42,472 nucleotides of DNA from an uncultured Rickettsiales bacterium (GCA_905478245.1 CAJQHT010000010.1:1-42472); one strand, 5' to 3'; shown: positions 16,880-25,391, counted from the stretch's first letter. Notes: a model not told the origin generated them from the sequence alone. Translations and numbers: made by a program.

Positions 16880-16909
16880 TAAATATCATTAATTTAAATA
16901 ATAAAAAAT

Positions 16910-19225
16910 ATGACTAAATCAGCAAGTCTTGGCTTTCCTAGAATTGGAGCCTTTAGAGAATTAAAAAAAGCAGTTGAGGGCTATTGGAAAGGCAATCTTA
17001 ACAAGGATGAATTATTAACCATAGGCGCTCAAATCAGAAAAAATAATTGGCAATTACAGCAAAATGCAGGAATTAGCTATATTCCAAGTAATGATTTTTC
17101 TTATTATGATCACATCTTGGACATGATTACAACTGTCGGTGCAATTCCAGAACGCTTTGCCTTTAATGGTGGTAATGTTGACCTTGATCTTTATTTTTCT
17201 ATGGCAAGAGGCTTGCAAAAAGATGGAGTTGATGTTGTTGCAATGGAAATGACAAAATGGTTTGACACTAATTATCACTATATAGTTCCAGAATTTAGTA
17301 AAAATCAAGAATTTAAATTTTCTTCTAATAAAATTATTGAACAATATGAAGAAGCAAAAAGTCTAGGTATAGAAACAAGGCCTACTATCATTGGCCCTGT
17401 CAGCTTCTTACTATTAGGAAAAATGGTTGATAATAGCCAAAGATGGGAGTTAATAGATAGCTTACTTGCAATATATGAGCAAATTTTTGCCAAGCTTATT
17501 GAAGCTGGAGTAAAAGATATTCAAATTGATGAGCCTTATCTGGTTACTAACCTTACAGAAGAGGTTCAGGCTCTCTATAAAGATGTTTATAAAAGAATCA
17601 AAGGCTTTGCTGGCGATGTTAATGTTCATTTAGCTACATATTTTGATGATTTAGCTGATAATGCACAAACTGCTTTTGAGCTAGACGTTGATTCTGTTCA
17701 TATTGACCTTGTTAGAGCTCCAAATCAATTAGAAAATGCTCTAAATCTCCTAAAAGATAATCAATCCATTAGTCTTGGCTTAGTTGATGGTAGAAATATC
17801 TGGATTAATGACCTTGAGGCTTCTTCAAATATAGCAAAGCATGTAGCAAGTAAAATAGGTAGTGATCGAGTAATCATAGCTCCCTCTTGTCAGCTTCTTC
17901 ACACTCCTGTCGATCTTAATTCAGAAAAAGATTTAGATGTTGATATTAAATCTTGGCTATCATTTGCAACACAAAAATTAGCAGAAATTAATGCTATTAG
18001 TAAAGTTGCAAATTCTGATCAATCTGAAGTTATTGATTTATTAAATGCTAATAAGAAGGCTAATGAAAGTCGTAAAATTTCTAGTAAGATTCATAATAAT
18101 GATGTAAAAAAGAGGGCTGCTAATATTGATGAGTCTGTTCTTAATCGTAAATCATCTTATGATGTTAGAAAGAATATTCAAAAGGACTTTATTCCATTGC
18201 CTCAATTGCCAACTACAACTATTGGCTCTTTCCCTCAAACTAAAGAAGTTAGAAAATATCGTGCTGATTTTAAGGCTGGCAGAATTAATCAAGAGGAATA
18301 TGATTCTTTCTTGGCAAAAGAAACCACTAAAACCGTTAAATTTCAAGAAGATATTGGCTTAGATGTTCTGGTTCATGGTGAATTTGAAAGAAATGACATG
18401 GTAGAATATTTTGGTGAACAGTTAAATGGTTTTACATTTACTAAATTTGGCTGGGTTCAAAGCTACGGATCAAGATGCGTTAAGCCGCCTATTATTTTTG
18501 GTGATGTTTCTAGAGATAGCGCTATGACAGTTAAATGGAGCTCTTATGCTCAAAGCCTGACTGATAAAGTCATGAAAGGAATGCTTACTGGCCCTATTAC
18601 AATCTTGCAATGGTCTTTCGTTAGAAATGATCAGCCAAGAAAGGATACAGCAACACAAATTGCTTTTGCTATCAGAGATGAAGTTATAGATCTTGAAAGA
18701 GCTGGTATAAAAATCATTCAAATTGACGAAGCTGCATTAAGAGAAGGCTTGCCAATTCGTAAAGAAAACTGGAAAGAATATCTTAAATGGGCTGTTGATG
18801 CCTTTAGGGTTTCTGCTAGTGGTGTTGATGATAAAACCCAGATTCATACTCATATGTGCTATTCAGAGTTCAATGACATTATTGAAGCAATTGCTGATAT
18901 GGATGCTGATGTAATTTCTATTGAAACCTCAAGATCAAACATGGAATTGCTTGATGCCTTTATTGATTTCAAATATCCAAATGATATTGGACCTGGTGTC
19001 TATGATATTCATTCACCAAGAGTTCCTTCATTGGAAGAGATGGTTAATCTTCTTAATAAGGCTTTAAGTGTATTGAGCCCTAATCAAATTTGGGTTAATC
19101 CAGATTGTGGTCTAAAAACAAGAGACTGGCCGGAAACAAAATCAGCCTTAGAGGCAATGGTTAAGGCTGCAAATGAAGTAAGGTCTTCCATAGAGAGCCG
19201 CCAAAAGAAGCCTGCTAACGCTTAA
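16910..19225 (+). CDS. metE: Cobalamin-independent methionine synthase
   Basis: MetE transfers a methyl group from methyl-tetrahydrofolate polyglutamate to homocysteine without B12. The 771 residues match the usual two-barrel length. The N-terminal SLGFPRIGAFRELKKA block and the C-terminal zinc site are clear: HTHMCYSEF supplies His and Cys, ISIETSRS the Glu, and NPDCGLKTR the last Cys. The catalytic C-terminal barrel starts around residue 430 with TTIGSFPQTKEVRK. It is a single-gene unit with a strong terminator after it. Its upstream region holds palindromic elements; I saw no cobalamin or SAM riboswitch. The enzyme needs zinc, which fits the two metal-uptake loci nearby. Confidence 0.98.
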   Translation: MTKSASLGFPRIGAFRELKKAVEGYWKGNLNKDELLTIGAQIRKNNWQLQQNAGISYIPSNDFSYYDHILDMITTVGAIPERFAFNGGNVDLDLYFSMARGLQKDGVDVVAMEMTKWFDTNYHYIVPEFSKNQEFKFSSNKIIEQYEEAKSLGIETRPTIIGPVSFLLLGKMVDNSQRWELIDSLLAIYEQIFAKLIEAGVKDIQIDEPYLVTNLTEEVQALYKDVYKRIKGFAGDVNVHLATYFDDLADNAQTAFELDVDSVHIDLVRAPNQLENALNLLKDNQSISLGLVDGRNIWINDLEASSNIAKHVASKIGSDRVIIAPSCQLLHTPVDLNSEKDLDVDIKSWLSFATQKLAEINAISKVANSDQSEVIDLLNANKKANESRKISSKIHNNDVKKRAANIDESVLNRKSSYDVRKNIQKDFIPLPQLPTTTIGSFPQTKEVRKYRADFKAGRINQEEYDSFLAKETTKTVKFQEDIGLDVLVHGEFERNDMVEYFGEQLNGFTFTKFGWVQSYGSRCVKPPIIFGDVSRDSAMTVKWSSYAQSLTDKVMKGMLTGPITILQWSFVRNDQPRKDTATQIAFAIRDEVIDLERAGIKIIQIDEAALREGLPIRKENWKEYLKWAVDAFRVSASGVDDKTQIHTHMCYSEFNDIIEAIADMDADVISIETSRSNMELLDAFIDFKYPNDIGPGVYDIHSPRVPSLEEMVNLLNKALSVLSPNQIWVNPDCGLKTRDWPETKSALEAMVKAANEVRSSIESRQKKPANA

Positions 19226-19281
19226 AGGAATTTTACCAATTCCATTAAGACAGGACGCCAGGGCTTGATTCTGCACTATTC

Positions 19282-19322
19282 TGGTGCATATTAATATTTT
19301 AAAAATATGCACCATTTTTTTT
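19282..19322 (+). terminator. Intrinsic terminator after metE
   Basis: An 11-bp perfect stem (TGGTGCATATT/AATATGCACCA) with an AT loop is followed by eight T residues, about 55 bp after the metE stop. Confidence 0.9.
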
Positions 19323-19341
19323 GTAAATTTTAATTGGTAAT

Positions 19342-20346
19342 ATGTTTCACGATTTTTATTCATCTTTTAAATCTAATAAAAGAGGCTATTATTCGACTAT
19401 CATTTTTCTTATTATTTTCCTAATAGCTCTATTCGCAGAGCTAATTGCCAATGATCAACCCCTAATTATTAGATATAAAGAGAAAAATTATTTCCCAATA
19501 TTATTTTCTTATAATGAAACGGAATTTGGTGGTGATTTTTTAACCAAGTCAGACTATAAAGATCCTTATTTGCAGGAGCTGATAAGGCAAGATGGTTGGA
19601 TGCTTTTTCCTTTAATCCCCTATAAATACGATACTATAAATTATCACATTGAAAGCCCTGCCCCCTCGCCTCCTTCGGCTAAGAATTGGCTCGGAGTAGA
19701 TGATAATGGTCGAGATGTATTATCGAGAATAATATATGGCTTAAGAATCTCTTTATTATTTGGGCTAACTCTAACTTTTTTTACCACCATAATAGGAGTT
19801 ACACTGGGTGCATTACAAGGCTATTTTGGAGGAATATTTGATATATTATTTCAAAGATTTATGGAGATATGGTCAGGATTGCCAGTGCTTTTCTTATTAA
19901 TTATATTGTCATCAATAATTGAGCCAGGTTTCTGGATATTGCTTTTTATAGTTATTCTATTTGGCTGGATGGGTTTAGTCGGAGTTGTAAGGGCTGAATT
20001 TTTAAAAGTTAGAAATTATGACTTCATTAAAGCTGCTCATGCACTGGGCTGTTCTGACTCCAGAATAATATTTAAACATATCTTACCAAATGCCTTAACC
20101 AGTACTTTTGCTATGCTACCCTTTATACTTAGCAGCTCAATTATCACCCTTACCTCACTTGATTTTCTGGGGTTTGGTATGCCTGTTGAATCCCCTTCTT
20201 TAGGAGAGTTACTAGCTCAAGGAAAAAACAATATAAGCGCTTACTGGCTTGGTATAAGTGGTTTTTTTATCATCACCTTGATTTCGATTTTGCTAGTCTT
20301 CATGGGGGAGGCCATCAGGGATAGTTTTAATAAAAGTCAAATCTAG
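19342..20346 (+). CDS. yejE: Peptide/microcin-type ABC transporter permease (YejE-like)
   Basis: The 334-residue inner-membrane protein belongs to the oligopeptide-type permease family. It has an N-terminal helix (about 17-36), a long periplasmic insert typical of YejE (NDQPLIIRYKEKNYFPI, then ETEFGGDF), LGVDDNGRDVLSRIIYGLR (about 116-134), five more helices, and the ATPase-coupling EAA loop FIKAAHALGCSDSRIIFKHILPNA (quoted in part). YejE works with YejA, YejB and YejF in peptide uptake; none of these is adjacent here, so either the operon has been split or partners lie elsewhere. It is convergent with recO across 52 bp that hold a degraded repeat end. Confidence 0.85.
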   Translation: MFHDFYSSFKSNKRGYYSTIIFLIIFLIALFAELIANDQPLIIRYKEKNYFPILFSYNETEFGGDFLTKSDYKDPYLQELIRQDGWMLFPLIPYKYDTINYHIESPAPSPPSAKNWLGVDDNGRDVLSRIIYGLRISLLFGLTLTFFTTIIGVTLGALQGYFGGIFDILFQRFMEIWSGLPVLFLLIILSSIIEPGFWILLFIVILFGWMGLVGVVRAEFLKVRNYDFIKAAHALGCSDSRIIFKHILPNALTSTFAMLPFILSSSIITLTSLDFLGFGMPVESPSLGELLAQGKNNISAYWLGISGFFIITLISILLVFMGEAIRDSFNKSQI

Positions 20347-20398
20347 ATTATTTTATCAAATTAATACAACTCATTAAAAATAAACTTTGGTATAAATT

Positions 20399-21085
20399 CT
20401 AGACCCTCTCGTAATTTAGATGCTTCTTAAGAAAGAATCCGGTTAATTTCAATCCTAATTTAATATCAGCTTGATTTACCTCTCCTTCTTCATTTTTATA
20501 TAAAAATGTAGGTAATCTCAGCAATTTATCTTGATATTTTAGCCCCATGCTCTTTGATGCAGCTCTGCCGGTCTTTGGTGAAATAAAATATAGATCATTT
20601 TTGTCGCCGCCAAGAGCACAAGATTCTAGATCCAAGCCATATCCTAGCATTTTTAGTAATTCCAATTCTAATTTTATATATTTACTTAGAAATAATGATT
20701 CCTCATCACGGCTTTGAGTTAGGAACTGACTTAAATCATAGAATAATTCTTCGTGAGGTTCTCTTTCCATGATATTTTTCTGAATTAAGTAGAATATTGA
20801 TTTCACACAATTTAATTTTATTTTATTAAACATAATATTTGCCAAATATGAGCGCATAACTTCTATTTTAAAGAAGCCCAGACCGTCCTCTGTTCTTGAT
20901 TTCCAATTAAAATCTACTAAATTTGCTATTTGATAATTGGCAATTTTCTTTTTATTGGAGGTGGCACCCCTAACAAGGCCGCTACAGAGACCATTTTGCG
21001 CTGATAATATTTTAATTATCAGTGAGGTTTCGCTATATTTTTTGGCTGATATTATTATTCCTGTGTCTTTAATTTCTATACTCAT
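20399..21085 (-). CDS. recO: DNA repair protein RecO
   Basis: The 228-residue RecO is a mediator that loads RecA on SSB-coated DNA with RecR. It has an N-terminal OB fold (about 1-80: DTGIIISAKKYSETSLIIKI, GLVRGATSNKKK) and an all-helical C-terminal part with LLKMLGYGLDLESCALGG and YFISPKTGRAAS, the usual place of the family's zinc-finger-like segment, here with only one Cys. Length is standard. Upstream is the parS-rich region. Confidence 0.9.
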   Translation of the reverse strand: MSIEIKDTGIIISAKKYSETSLIIKILSAQNGLCSGLVRGATSNKKKIANYQIANLVDFNWKSRTEDGLGFFKIEVMRSYLANIMFNKIKLNCVKSIFYLIQKNIMEREPHEELFYDLSQFLTQSRDEESLFLSKYIKLELELLKMLGYGLDLESCALGGDKNDLYFISPKTGRAASKSMGLKYQDKLLRLPTFLYKNEEGEVNQADIKLGLKLTGFFLKKHLNYERV

Positions 21086-21168
21086 ATAGCTTATTTTATA
21101 ACTATATTTTTAATTTGCAGTAATCACTTAGGATAAATTTAAAGATAGAATCTGTCGCGAATCCTAAT

Positions 21169-21184
21169 TGTTTCACGTGAAACA
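21169..21184. promoter_or_regulatory. parS site 1
   Basis: A perfect TGTTTCACGTGAAACA. It is the centre of a 40-bp perfect palindrome, 21157-21196, whose outer arms start GCGAATCCTA. ParB binds such sites for chromosome segregation. The surrounding gap 21086-21536 has no gene and holds four parS sites. Confidence 0.95.
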
Positions 21185-21219
21185 ATTAGGATTCGCATTC
21201 TTTTCGGAATAAACCAGAA

Positions 21220-21235
21220 TGTTTCACGTGAAACA
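21220..21235. promoter_or_regulatory. parS site 2
   Basis: A perfect TGTTTCACGTGAAACA at the centre of a 38-bp perfect palindrome, 21209-21246, with different outer arms (ATAAACCAGAA). Confidence 0.95.
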
Positions 21236-21284
21236 TTCTGGTTTATAACGGCATTTTTTAGAAATTTGATAACTTAATCCCAAT

Positions 21285-21300
21285 TGTTTCACGTGAAACA
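21285..21300. promoter_or_regulatory. parS site 3
   Basis: A perfect TGTTTCACGTGAAACA at the centre of a 32-bp perfect palindrome, 21277-21308, with outer arms ATCCCAAT. Confidence 0.95.
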
Positions 21301-21335
21301 ATTGGGATATGAATGATTGAATTGACAGGGAATTA

Positions 21336-21501
21336 GTACTAAATGCCACCTTTAATGAATGATACAGGCTGTATTTCTAGCTATGCAGCGATAGAAACTG
21401 GACTACCGTCTCCCCGTCTTCAGTAAAAAGATTAGCTTCTTTTGCGATAATTCCAAAATGTTTCACGTGAAACATTCATAATTTTAGATTGGGATTTGGT
21501 A
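21336..21501 (+). repeat. Diverged palindromic element containing a parS site
   Basis: A left end (GTACTAAATGCCACC, TTTAATGAATGATAC) and a right end (TTTTAGATTGGGATTTGGTAT) of the interspersed family enclose parS site 4. The interior is otherwise diverged from type B. Confidence 0.5.
21459..21474. promoter_or_regulatory. parS site 4
   Basis: A perfect TGTTTCACGTGAAACA with only a short extended palindrome (AATG/CATT). It lies between the two ends of a degraded palindromic element. Confidence 0.95.
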
Positions 21502-21536
21502 TAATGCCAAGTCTTAGCTATAATTCCCTATAAAAG

Positions 21537-22475
21537 CTAGAGAGTTTGCAATATTTCTTTTAATGTTTCACGTGAAACATTGTTGATAAGATGCTTGTTT
21601 TGAAACTGATTTCTAAACCAGGTTAATTGTCGCTTAGCATAGTTTCTGGTTTTTTGCGTAGCAATATTAATCATTTCCTGCTTGCTTATTTCTTTCTTTA
21701 GATAGCACCCTATTTCTAGGAAGCCAATGGTTTTAAGGATAGGGGGTTTGTTTATTAAGATATCCTTAGATCTTTGCATTAAATTCTCTACTTCTAAAAT
21801 AGCACCATTTTCTAACATTTCTTCAAATCTTAAATTGCATTTATCATATAGTTCTTTTCTGTCGCTTTCAATATTGAAATGAATAAAATTATCTTCATTA
21901 TAGAATTTTATTTTTGGCTCTGAATGCCAGTAAGAAATTGTTTTGCCGGTCTGTTTTAATATTTCTAGACGCCTCAATAATCTTTGCTTGTCAAGATCTT
22001 TAATTTCATTAATTTTCTCTCCCAATCTTAATAATTCTTTTTTTAAGGCTTCAGCTCCAGACTTAAAAAATAGCTCTCTACATTCTTCTCGAACTGTTTT
22101 TTCTATATTTGGAATCTTATGAATCCCGTCAATTAATTTTGATAGATAAAGGCCAGTACCACCAACAATAATTGGCAGTTTATTTGCCAGTAAAGTTTGA
22201 TCTATTTCTTTTTTAGCTAATTTTAGCCAGTTATTAACTGAAGAATCTTGGTCATATTCTAAAACAGAATATAGTAAATGAAGGGCTTTTTTTAGTTCGT
22301 TTTTTGAGGGCTGGGCAGATAATATTGGTAGATCTTTATAAAGCTGCACAGAATCAGCGTTAATAATTACTGAATCTTTTTCTTGGGCAACTTTTAAGGC
22401 TAGGGATGATTTTCCGCTAGCTGTAGGGCCTGATATTACCAGAATTTTCTTAATTGTTTCACGTGAAACATTCAT
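21537..22475 (-). CDS. miaA: tRNA dimethylallyltransferase
   Basis: MiaA adds a dimethylallyl group to A37 of tRNAs reading U-starting codons. The 312 residues include the P-loop SGPTASGKSSLA (about 15-26), NADSVQLYKDLPILSAQPS (about 39-57), VGGTGLYLSKLIDG (about 103-116) and the C-terminal TQKTRNYAKRQLTWFRNQ tRNA-binding segment, all typical. It is odd at both ends: residues 2-7 (NVSRET) and a segment near residue 300 (NNVSRETLKEIL) are encoded by perfect parS sites, so ParB sites lie in the coding sequence at both termini. VSRET is a translation product expected of parS in this frame. Start at 22475; it is divergent from parA. Confidence 0.95.
   Translation of the reverse strand: MNVSRETIKKILVISGPTASGKSSLALKVAQEKDSVIINADSVQLYKDLPILSAQPSKNELKKALHLLYSVLEYDQDSSVNNWLKLAKKEIDQTLLANKLPIIVGGTGLYLSKLIDGIHKIPNIEKTVREECRELFFKSGAEALKKELLRLGEKINEIKDLDKQRLLRRLEILKQTGKTISYWHSEPKIKFYNEDNFIHFNIESDRKELYDKCNLRFEEMLENGAILEVENLMQRSKDILINKPPILKTIGFLEIGCYLKKEISKQEMINIATQKTRNYAKRQLTWFRNQFQNKHLINNVSRETLKEILQTL
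21564..21579. promoter_or_regulatory. parS site 5, inside the miaA 3' end
   Basis: A perfect TGTTTCACGTGAAACA in the coding sequence, read by miaA as N-V-S-R-E-T, 9 codons before the stop. Confidence 0.95.
22455..22470. promoter_or_regulatory. parS site 6, inside the miaA 5' end
   Basis: A perfect TGTTTCACGTGAAACA just after the miaA start codon, read as N-V-S-R-E-T at residues 2-7. Confidence 0.95.
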
Positions 22476-22495
22476 AAATTTTTATTATATTAAAT

Positions 22496-22511
22496 TGTTT
22501 CACGTGAAACA
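22496..22511. promoter_or_regulatory. parS site 7, upstream of the parA promoter
   Basis: A perfect TGTTTCACGTGAAACA extended to a 28-bp palindrome (22490-22517, arms TTAAAT). It ends 8 bp before the -35 element of parA, a position that suits autoregulation by ParB. Confidence 0.95.
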
Positions 22512-22518
22512 ATTTAAG

Positions 22519-22548
22519 TTGACATGTTATTTTAAATAATGATATAAT
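22519..22548 (+). promoter_or_regulatory. Promoter of the parA operon
   Basis: Consensus TTGACA and TATAAT separated by 18 bp, with the extended -10 TG one base before the hexamer. The -10 lies about 33 bp upstream of the parA ATG. This is the strongest promoter match I see in the window. Confidence 0.88.
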
Positions 22549-22581
22549 CTAATTAATTATTAAACATCACCTTAAATTAAA

Positions 22582-23385
22582 ATGAATAAGAAAACAAGAA
22601 TTATATCAATAGTTAACCAAAAAGGCGGAGTTGGGAAAACCACTAGTGCCGTCAATCTTTCTGCTGCTTTTGCTATGATGGGACGCAAGACTCTTTTAAT
22701 TGATCTTGATCCTCAAGGTAATGCTAGTACTGGTTTTGGCATAGCTGATCGATCAAAAAGCATCTATAATGTCTTAATAGATCAATGCAGCGCAAGAGAA
22801 GCCATAATTCCAACTGAGGTTGAGGATTTGTCAATAATATGTTCTAACGTAGATCTTTCAGCTTGCGAGGTTGAGCTCGCAAATGCACAAAATAGAGAAT
22901 ATATTCTGAAAGAAAAACTAAAAGACATTAAGGATGATTTTGATTATATTATTATTGACTGCCCTCCTTCATTGGGACTTTTAACCATCAATGCTTTAGC
23001 GGCAATTGATTCTATAATGGTGCCAATGCAATGCGAATTTTTTGCCTTAGAGGGATTAAGTCATCTTTTAACCACAATAGAATTGATTAAAGGTAGCATT
23101 AATCGAAAATTAAAAATCAGCGGAATAATATTAGCCATGCATGACAAAAGAAATAAATTAACAGAGCAGGTTGAAAATGATGTTCGTAGCTTCTTAGGTG
23201 ATATAGTTTATTCAATTATAATACCAAGAAATATTAAATTATCAGAAGCTCCTTCTTACGGCATGTCTGCCATAACTTATGAGCCAGAATGTCGAGGATC
23301 TCAAGCTTACATTAAATTGGCTCAAGAAATTCTTAAAAGAGAAGAATTAACTAAAAATGAATTAAAGCAATATGCAGCAAAATAA
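22582..23385 (+). CDS. parA: Chromosome partitioning ATPase ParA
   Basis: The 267-residue deviant-Walker ATPase drives movement of ParB-bound origins. It has NQKGGVGKTTSAVNLSAAFA (13-32), DLDPQGNASTGFG (about 43-55), the Walker B region YIIIDCPPSLGLL and the conserved PRNIKLSEAPSYG near residue 220, all standard for chromosomal ParA/Soj. It is the first gene of parA-parB-hisC-tadA, overlapping parB by 14 bp, and has a strong promoter next to a parS site. Confidence 0.97.
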   Translation: MNKKTRIISIVNQKGGVGKTTSAVNLSAAFAMMGRKTLLIDLDPQGNASTGFGIADRSKSIYNVLIDQCSAREAIIPTEVEDLSIICSNVDLSACEVELANAQNREYILKEKLKDIKDDFDYIIIDCPPSLGLLTINALAAIDSIMVPMQCEFFALEGLSHLLTTIELIKGSINRKLKISGIILAMHDKRNKLTEQVENDVRSFLGDIVYSIIIPRNIKLSEAPSYGMSAITYEPECRGSQAYIKLAQEILKREELTKNELKQYAAK

Positions 23386-24295
23386 AAATAATAAATTAGG
23401 TCGAGGTATTTCAGCTCTTTTAGGTAATCATGTCAGTGCAGATGCTATTTTAAATAATAGTAATGACGATATTCAAGAGAGTATTGTAAAATCTATAAAA
23501 ATAACACAGATTGTAGCTGGAATATATCAGCCTAGAAGCTTTTTCGATGAAAATAAATTAAATGAACTAAGTAAATCAATCGAAAAGCATGGGGTTATCC
23601 AGCCAATAGTGGTTAGAGTGGCAGATCAGAATAGTAATATATTCGAAATTATTGCTGGGGAAAGGCGTTATAGGGCGTCAAAAATGGCTGGACTTTCCCA
23701 AATTCCTGCTATAGTTAAAGACGTTTCCAATAGTAAGGCTTTAGAATTTGCTATCATTGAGAATGTACAAAGGTCAGATTTATCAGCCATAGAGGAGGGC
23801 AGGGGTTATAAACAGCTTGTTGATGAATTTGGATACACCCAAGGAAAGGTGGCAATAAAATTAGGAAAAAGTCGTAGCTATGTTGCTAATATAATAAGAT
23901 TACTTTCTCTTCCAAAAGAAGTGCAAGAAATGGTTGAGATTGGCAAATTATCCTCAAGCCATGCTCGGTCACTAATAGGAAAAGAAAATGCCGCTGAGCT
24001 AGCAAGAGAAATTATTTCTAAATCGCTATCTGTGCGTGAAGTTGAGGATTTAGCTGATGATTATGATCCAAGAAATGATATAATTGCCGAAAAAAGCAAA
24101 GAAGAGATCTTAAGGCAAAAATCTTTAAATAAAGAATATTTAAAGGCTTTAGAAGGAGGATTTTCAAAGATAGTAGGAGACTTAAAGGTCAAAGCTAGCT
24201 ATAATAATAAGAAAAATAAAGGTAAGGTAACAATCTTTTACGATGATTTTACTCAAATTGAAAGCCTAATTGCTAAATTAGAAAAAAATGATTAA
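23372..24295 (+). CDS. parB: Chromosome partitioning protein ParB
   Basis: The 307-residue ParB binds parS and spreads as a CTP-dependent clamp. It has the N-terminal ParA-contacting LGRGISALLG (about 8-17), the CTPase domain with QPRSFFDE, GVIQPIVVR and GERRYRASKMAG (about 91-102), ENVQRSDLSAIEEG, a helix-turn-helix (TQGKVAIKLGKSRSYVANIIRLL, quoted in part, about 143-165) and a C-terminal dimerisation part ending in FYDDFTQIESLIAKL. Seven perfect sites for it lie in the preceding 2.2 kb. It overlaps hisC by 8 bp. Confidence 0.97.
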   Translation: MQQNKNNKLGRGISALLGNHVSADAILNNSNDDIQESIVKSIKITQIVAGIYQPRSFFDENKLNELSKSIEKHGVIQPIVVRVADQNSNIFEIIAGERRYRASKMAGLSQIPAIVKDVSNSKALEFAIIENVQRSDLSAIEEGRGYKQLVDEFGYTQGKVAIKLGKSRSYVANIIRLLSLPKEVQEMVEIGKLSSSHARSLIGKENAAELAREIISKSLSVREVEDLADDYDPRNDIIAEKSKEEILRQKSLNKEYLKALEGGFSKIVGDLKVKASYNNKKNKGKVTIFYDDFTQIESLIAKLEKND

Positions 24296-25391
24296 AAAAA
24301 TAAAAGCAAAACAATATATTGAAGAAATTACACCTTACAAGCAAGGGGTTTCAAAGATTAAAGACGGATTAATGGAGGTTATCAAGCTTTCCTCAAATGA
24401 GAACGCTCTTGGCAGCAGTCCAAAAGCAATCAAAGCCTATAAAGATCATTCAGAAAGATTAAATCGATATGCTGATGGCAGTTGTTTTGAATTAAGGCAG
24501 GCAATAGCTGGAAAATATAACATTAATCCAGATCGAATTGTTTGTGGGGCAGGTTCGGATGAAATCATATCCTTATTAATTCAGGCTTTTGCAGGGGAGG
24601 GGGATGAGATAATTTATAGTCAGTATGGTTTCTTGATGTATCCAATCTCGGCGCAAAAATTTGGTGTTAAAACAATTGCCGCCAAAGAAACTAATTTAGT
24701 TGCAGATATTGATAATATCGTTGATTCAATTGGCTTAAATACAAAAATGATTTTTATTGCCAATCCAAATAACCCAACTGGATCCTATCTAAATAATGAT
24801 AAAATTCAGAAATTAATTGATAAAGTTCCAAAGAATATAATTATTATTCTGGATCTTGCCTATGATGAGTTTGTTGATAAAAATAATAAAGGATATGTTG
24901 ATGCTACAAAGCTAGTCCAAGAGAATGAGAATATTGTTATGATTAGAACATTTTCTAAAATATATGGCTTAGCCTCTTTAAGACTTGGCTGGAGCTATTC
25001 TTCAGATTATATCGGAGAAGTGTTAAATAAGAATCGCGGTCCATTTAACGTAACTGGAGCAGCTATGGAGGCGGGAATTGCTGCCATAAAAGATGATAAA
25101 TTTATTCAAGATTCCATTGCTCACAATAATTTTTGGCTTAAAAAAATAAAAGATCAATTGCAGAAGATAGGCTTAAAAACACACCCTTCAATGGCAAATT
25201 TTATTTTAATAGATTTTCTCAATAGGGATAATTGTCAAAAAGCAAATCAATTTCTATTGCAAAATGGAGTTATTTTAAGGGATCTATCTAGCTATAAGCT
25301 TGAAAACTGCCTTAGAATGACAATAGGAACAGAATATGAAAATTTAAAAGCTATAGAATTGTTAAAAGAGTTTCAGAATCTTGGGCAATGA
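24288..25391 (+). CDS. hisC: Histidinol-phosphate aminotransferase
   Basis: HisC is the PLP enzyme that transaminates imidazole-acetol phosphate in histidine synthesis. The 367 residues include KLSSNENALGSSPKAI (about 33-48), GAGSDEIISLLIQAF, IANPNNPTGSYL (about 162-173), the PLP-binding Lys in TFSKIYGLASLRLGW (about 222-236) and a C-terminal RMTIGTEYEN. Substrate specificity within the HisC/aromatic aminotransferase group cannot be fixed by eye. No other his gene is nearby; the gene overlaps parB and tadA, so it is probably carried in the partition transcript. Confidence 0.9.
   Translation: MIKKIKAKQYIEEITPYKQGVSKIKDGLMEVIKLSSNENALGSSPKAIKAYKDHSERLNRYADGSCFELRQAIAGKYNINPDRIVCGAGSDEIISLLIQAFAGEGDEIIYSQYGFLMYPISAQKFGVKTIAAKETNLVADIDNIVDSIGLNTKMIFIANPNNPTGSYLNNDKIQKLIDKVPKNIIIILDLAYDEFVDKNNKGYVDATKLVQENENIVMIRTFSKIYGLASLRLGWSYSSDYIGEVLNKNRGPFNVTGAAMEAGIAAIKDDKFIQDSIAHNNFWLKKIKDQLQKIGLKTHPSMANFILIDFLNRDNCQKANQFLLQNGVILRDLSSYKLENCLRMTIGTEYENLKAIELLKEFQNLGQ

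Noticed and set aside
16386-16909. SAM-II or cobalamin riboswitch before metE
   Set aside because: The conserved pseudoknot and B12-box sequences are not visible; the region is explained by repeats.
18126-18362. Plus-strand frame inside metE
   Set aside because: It is a shifted frame of the intact, highly conserved metE gene.
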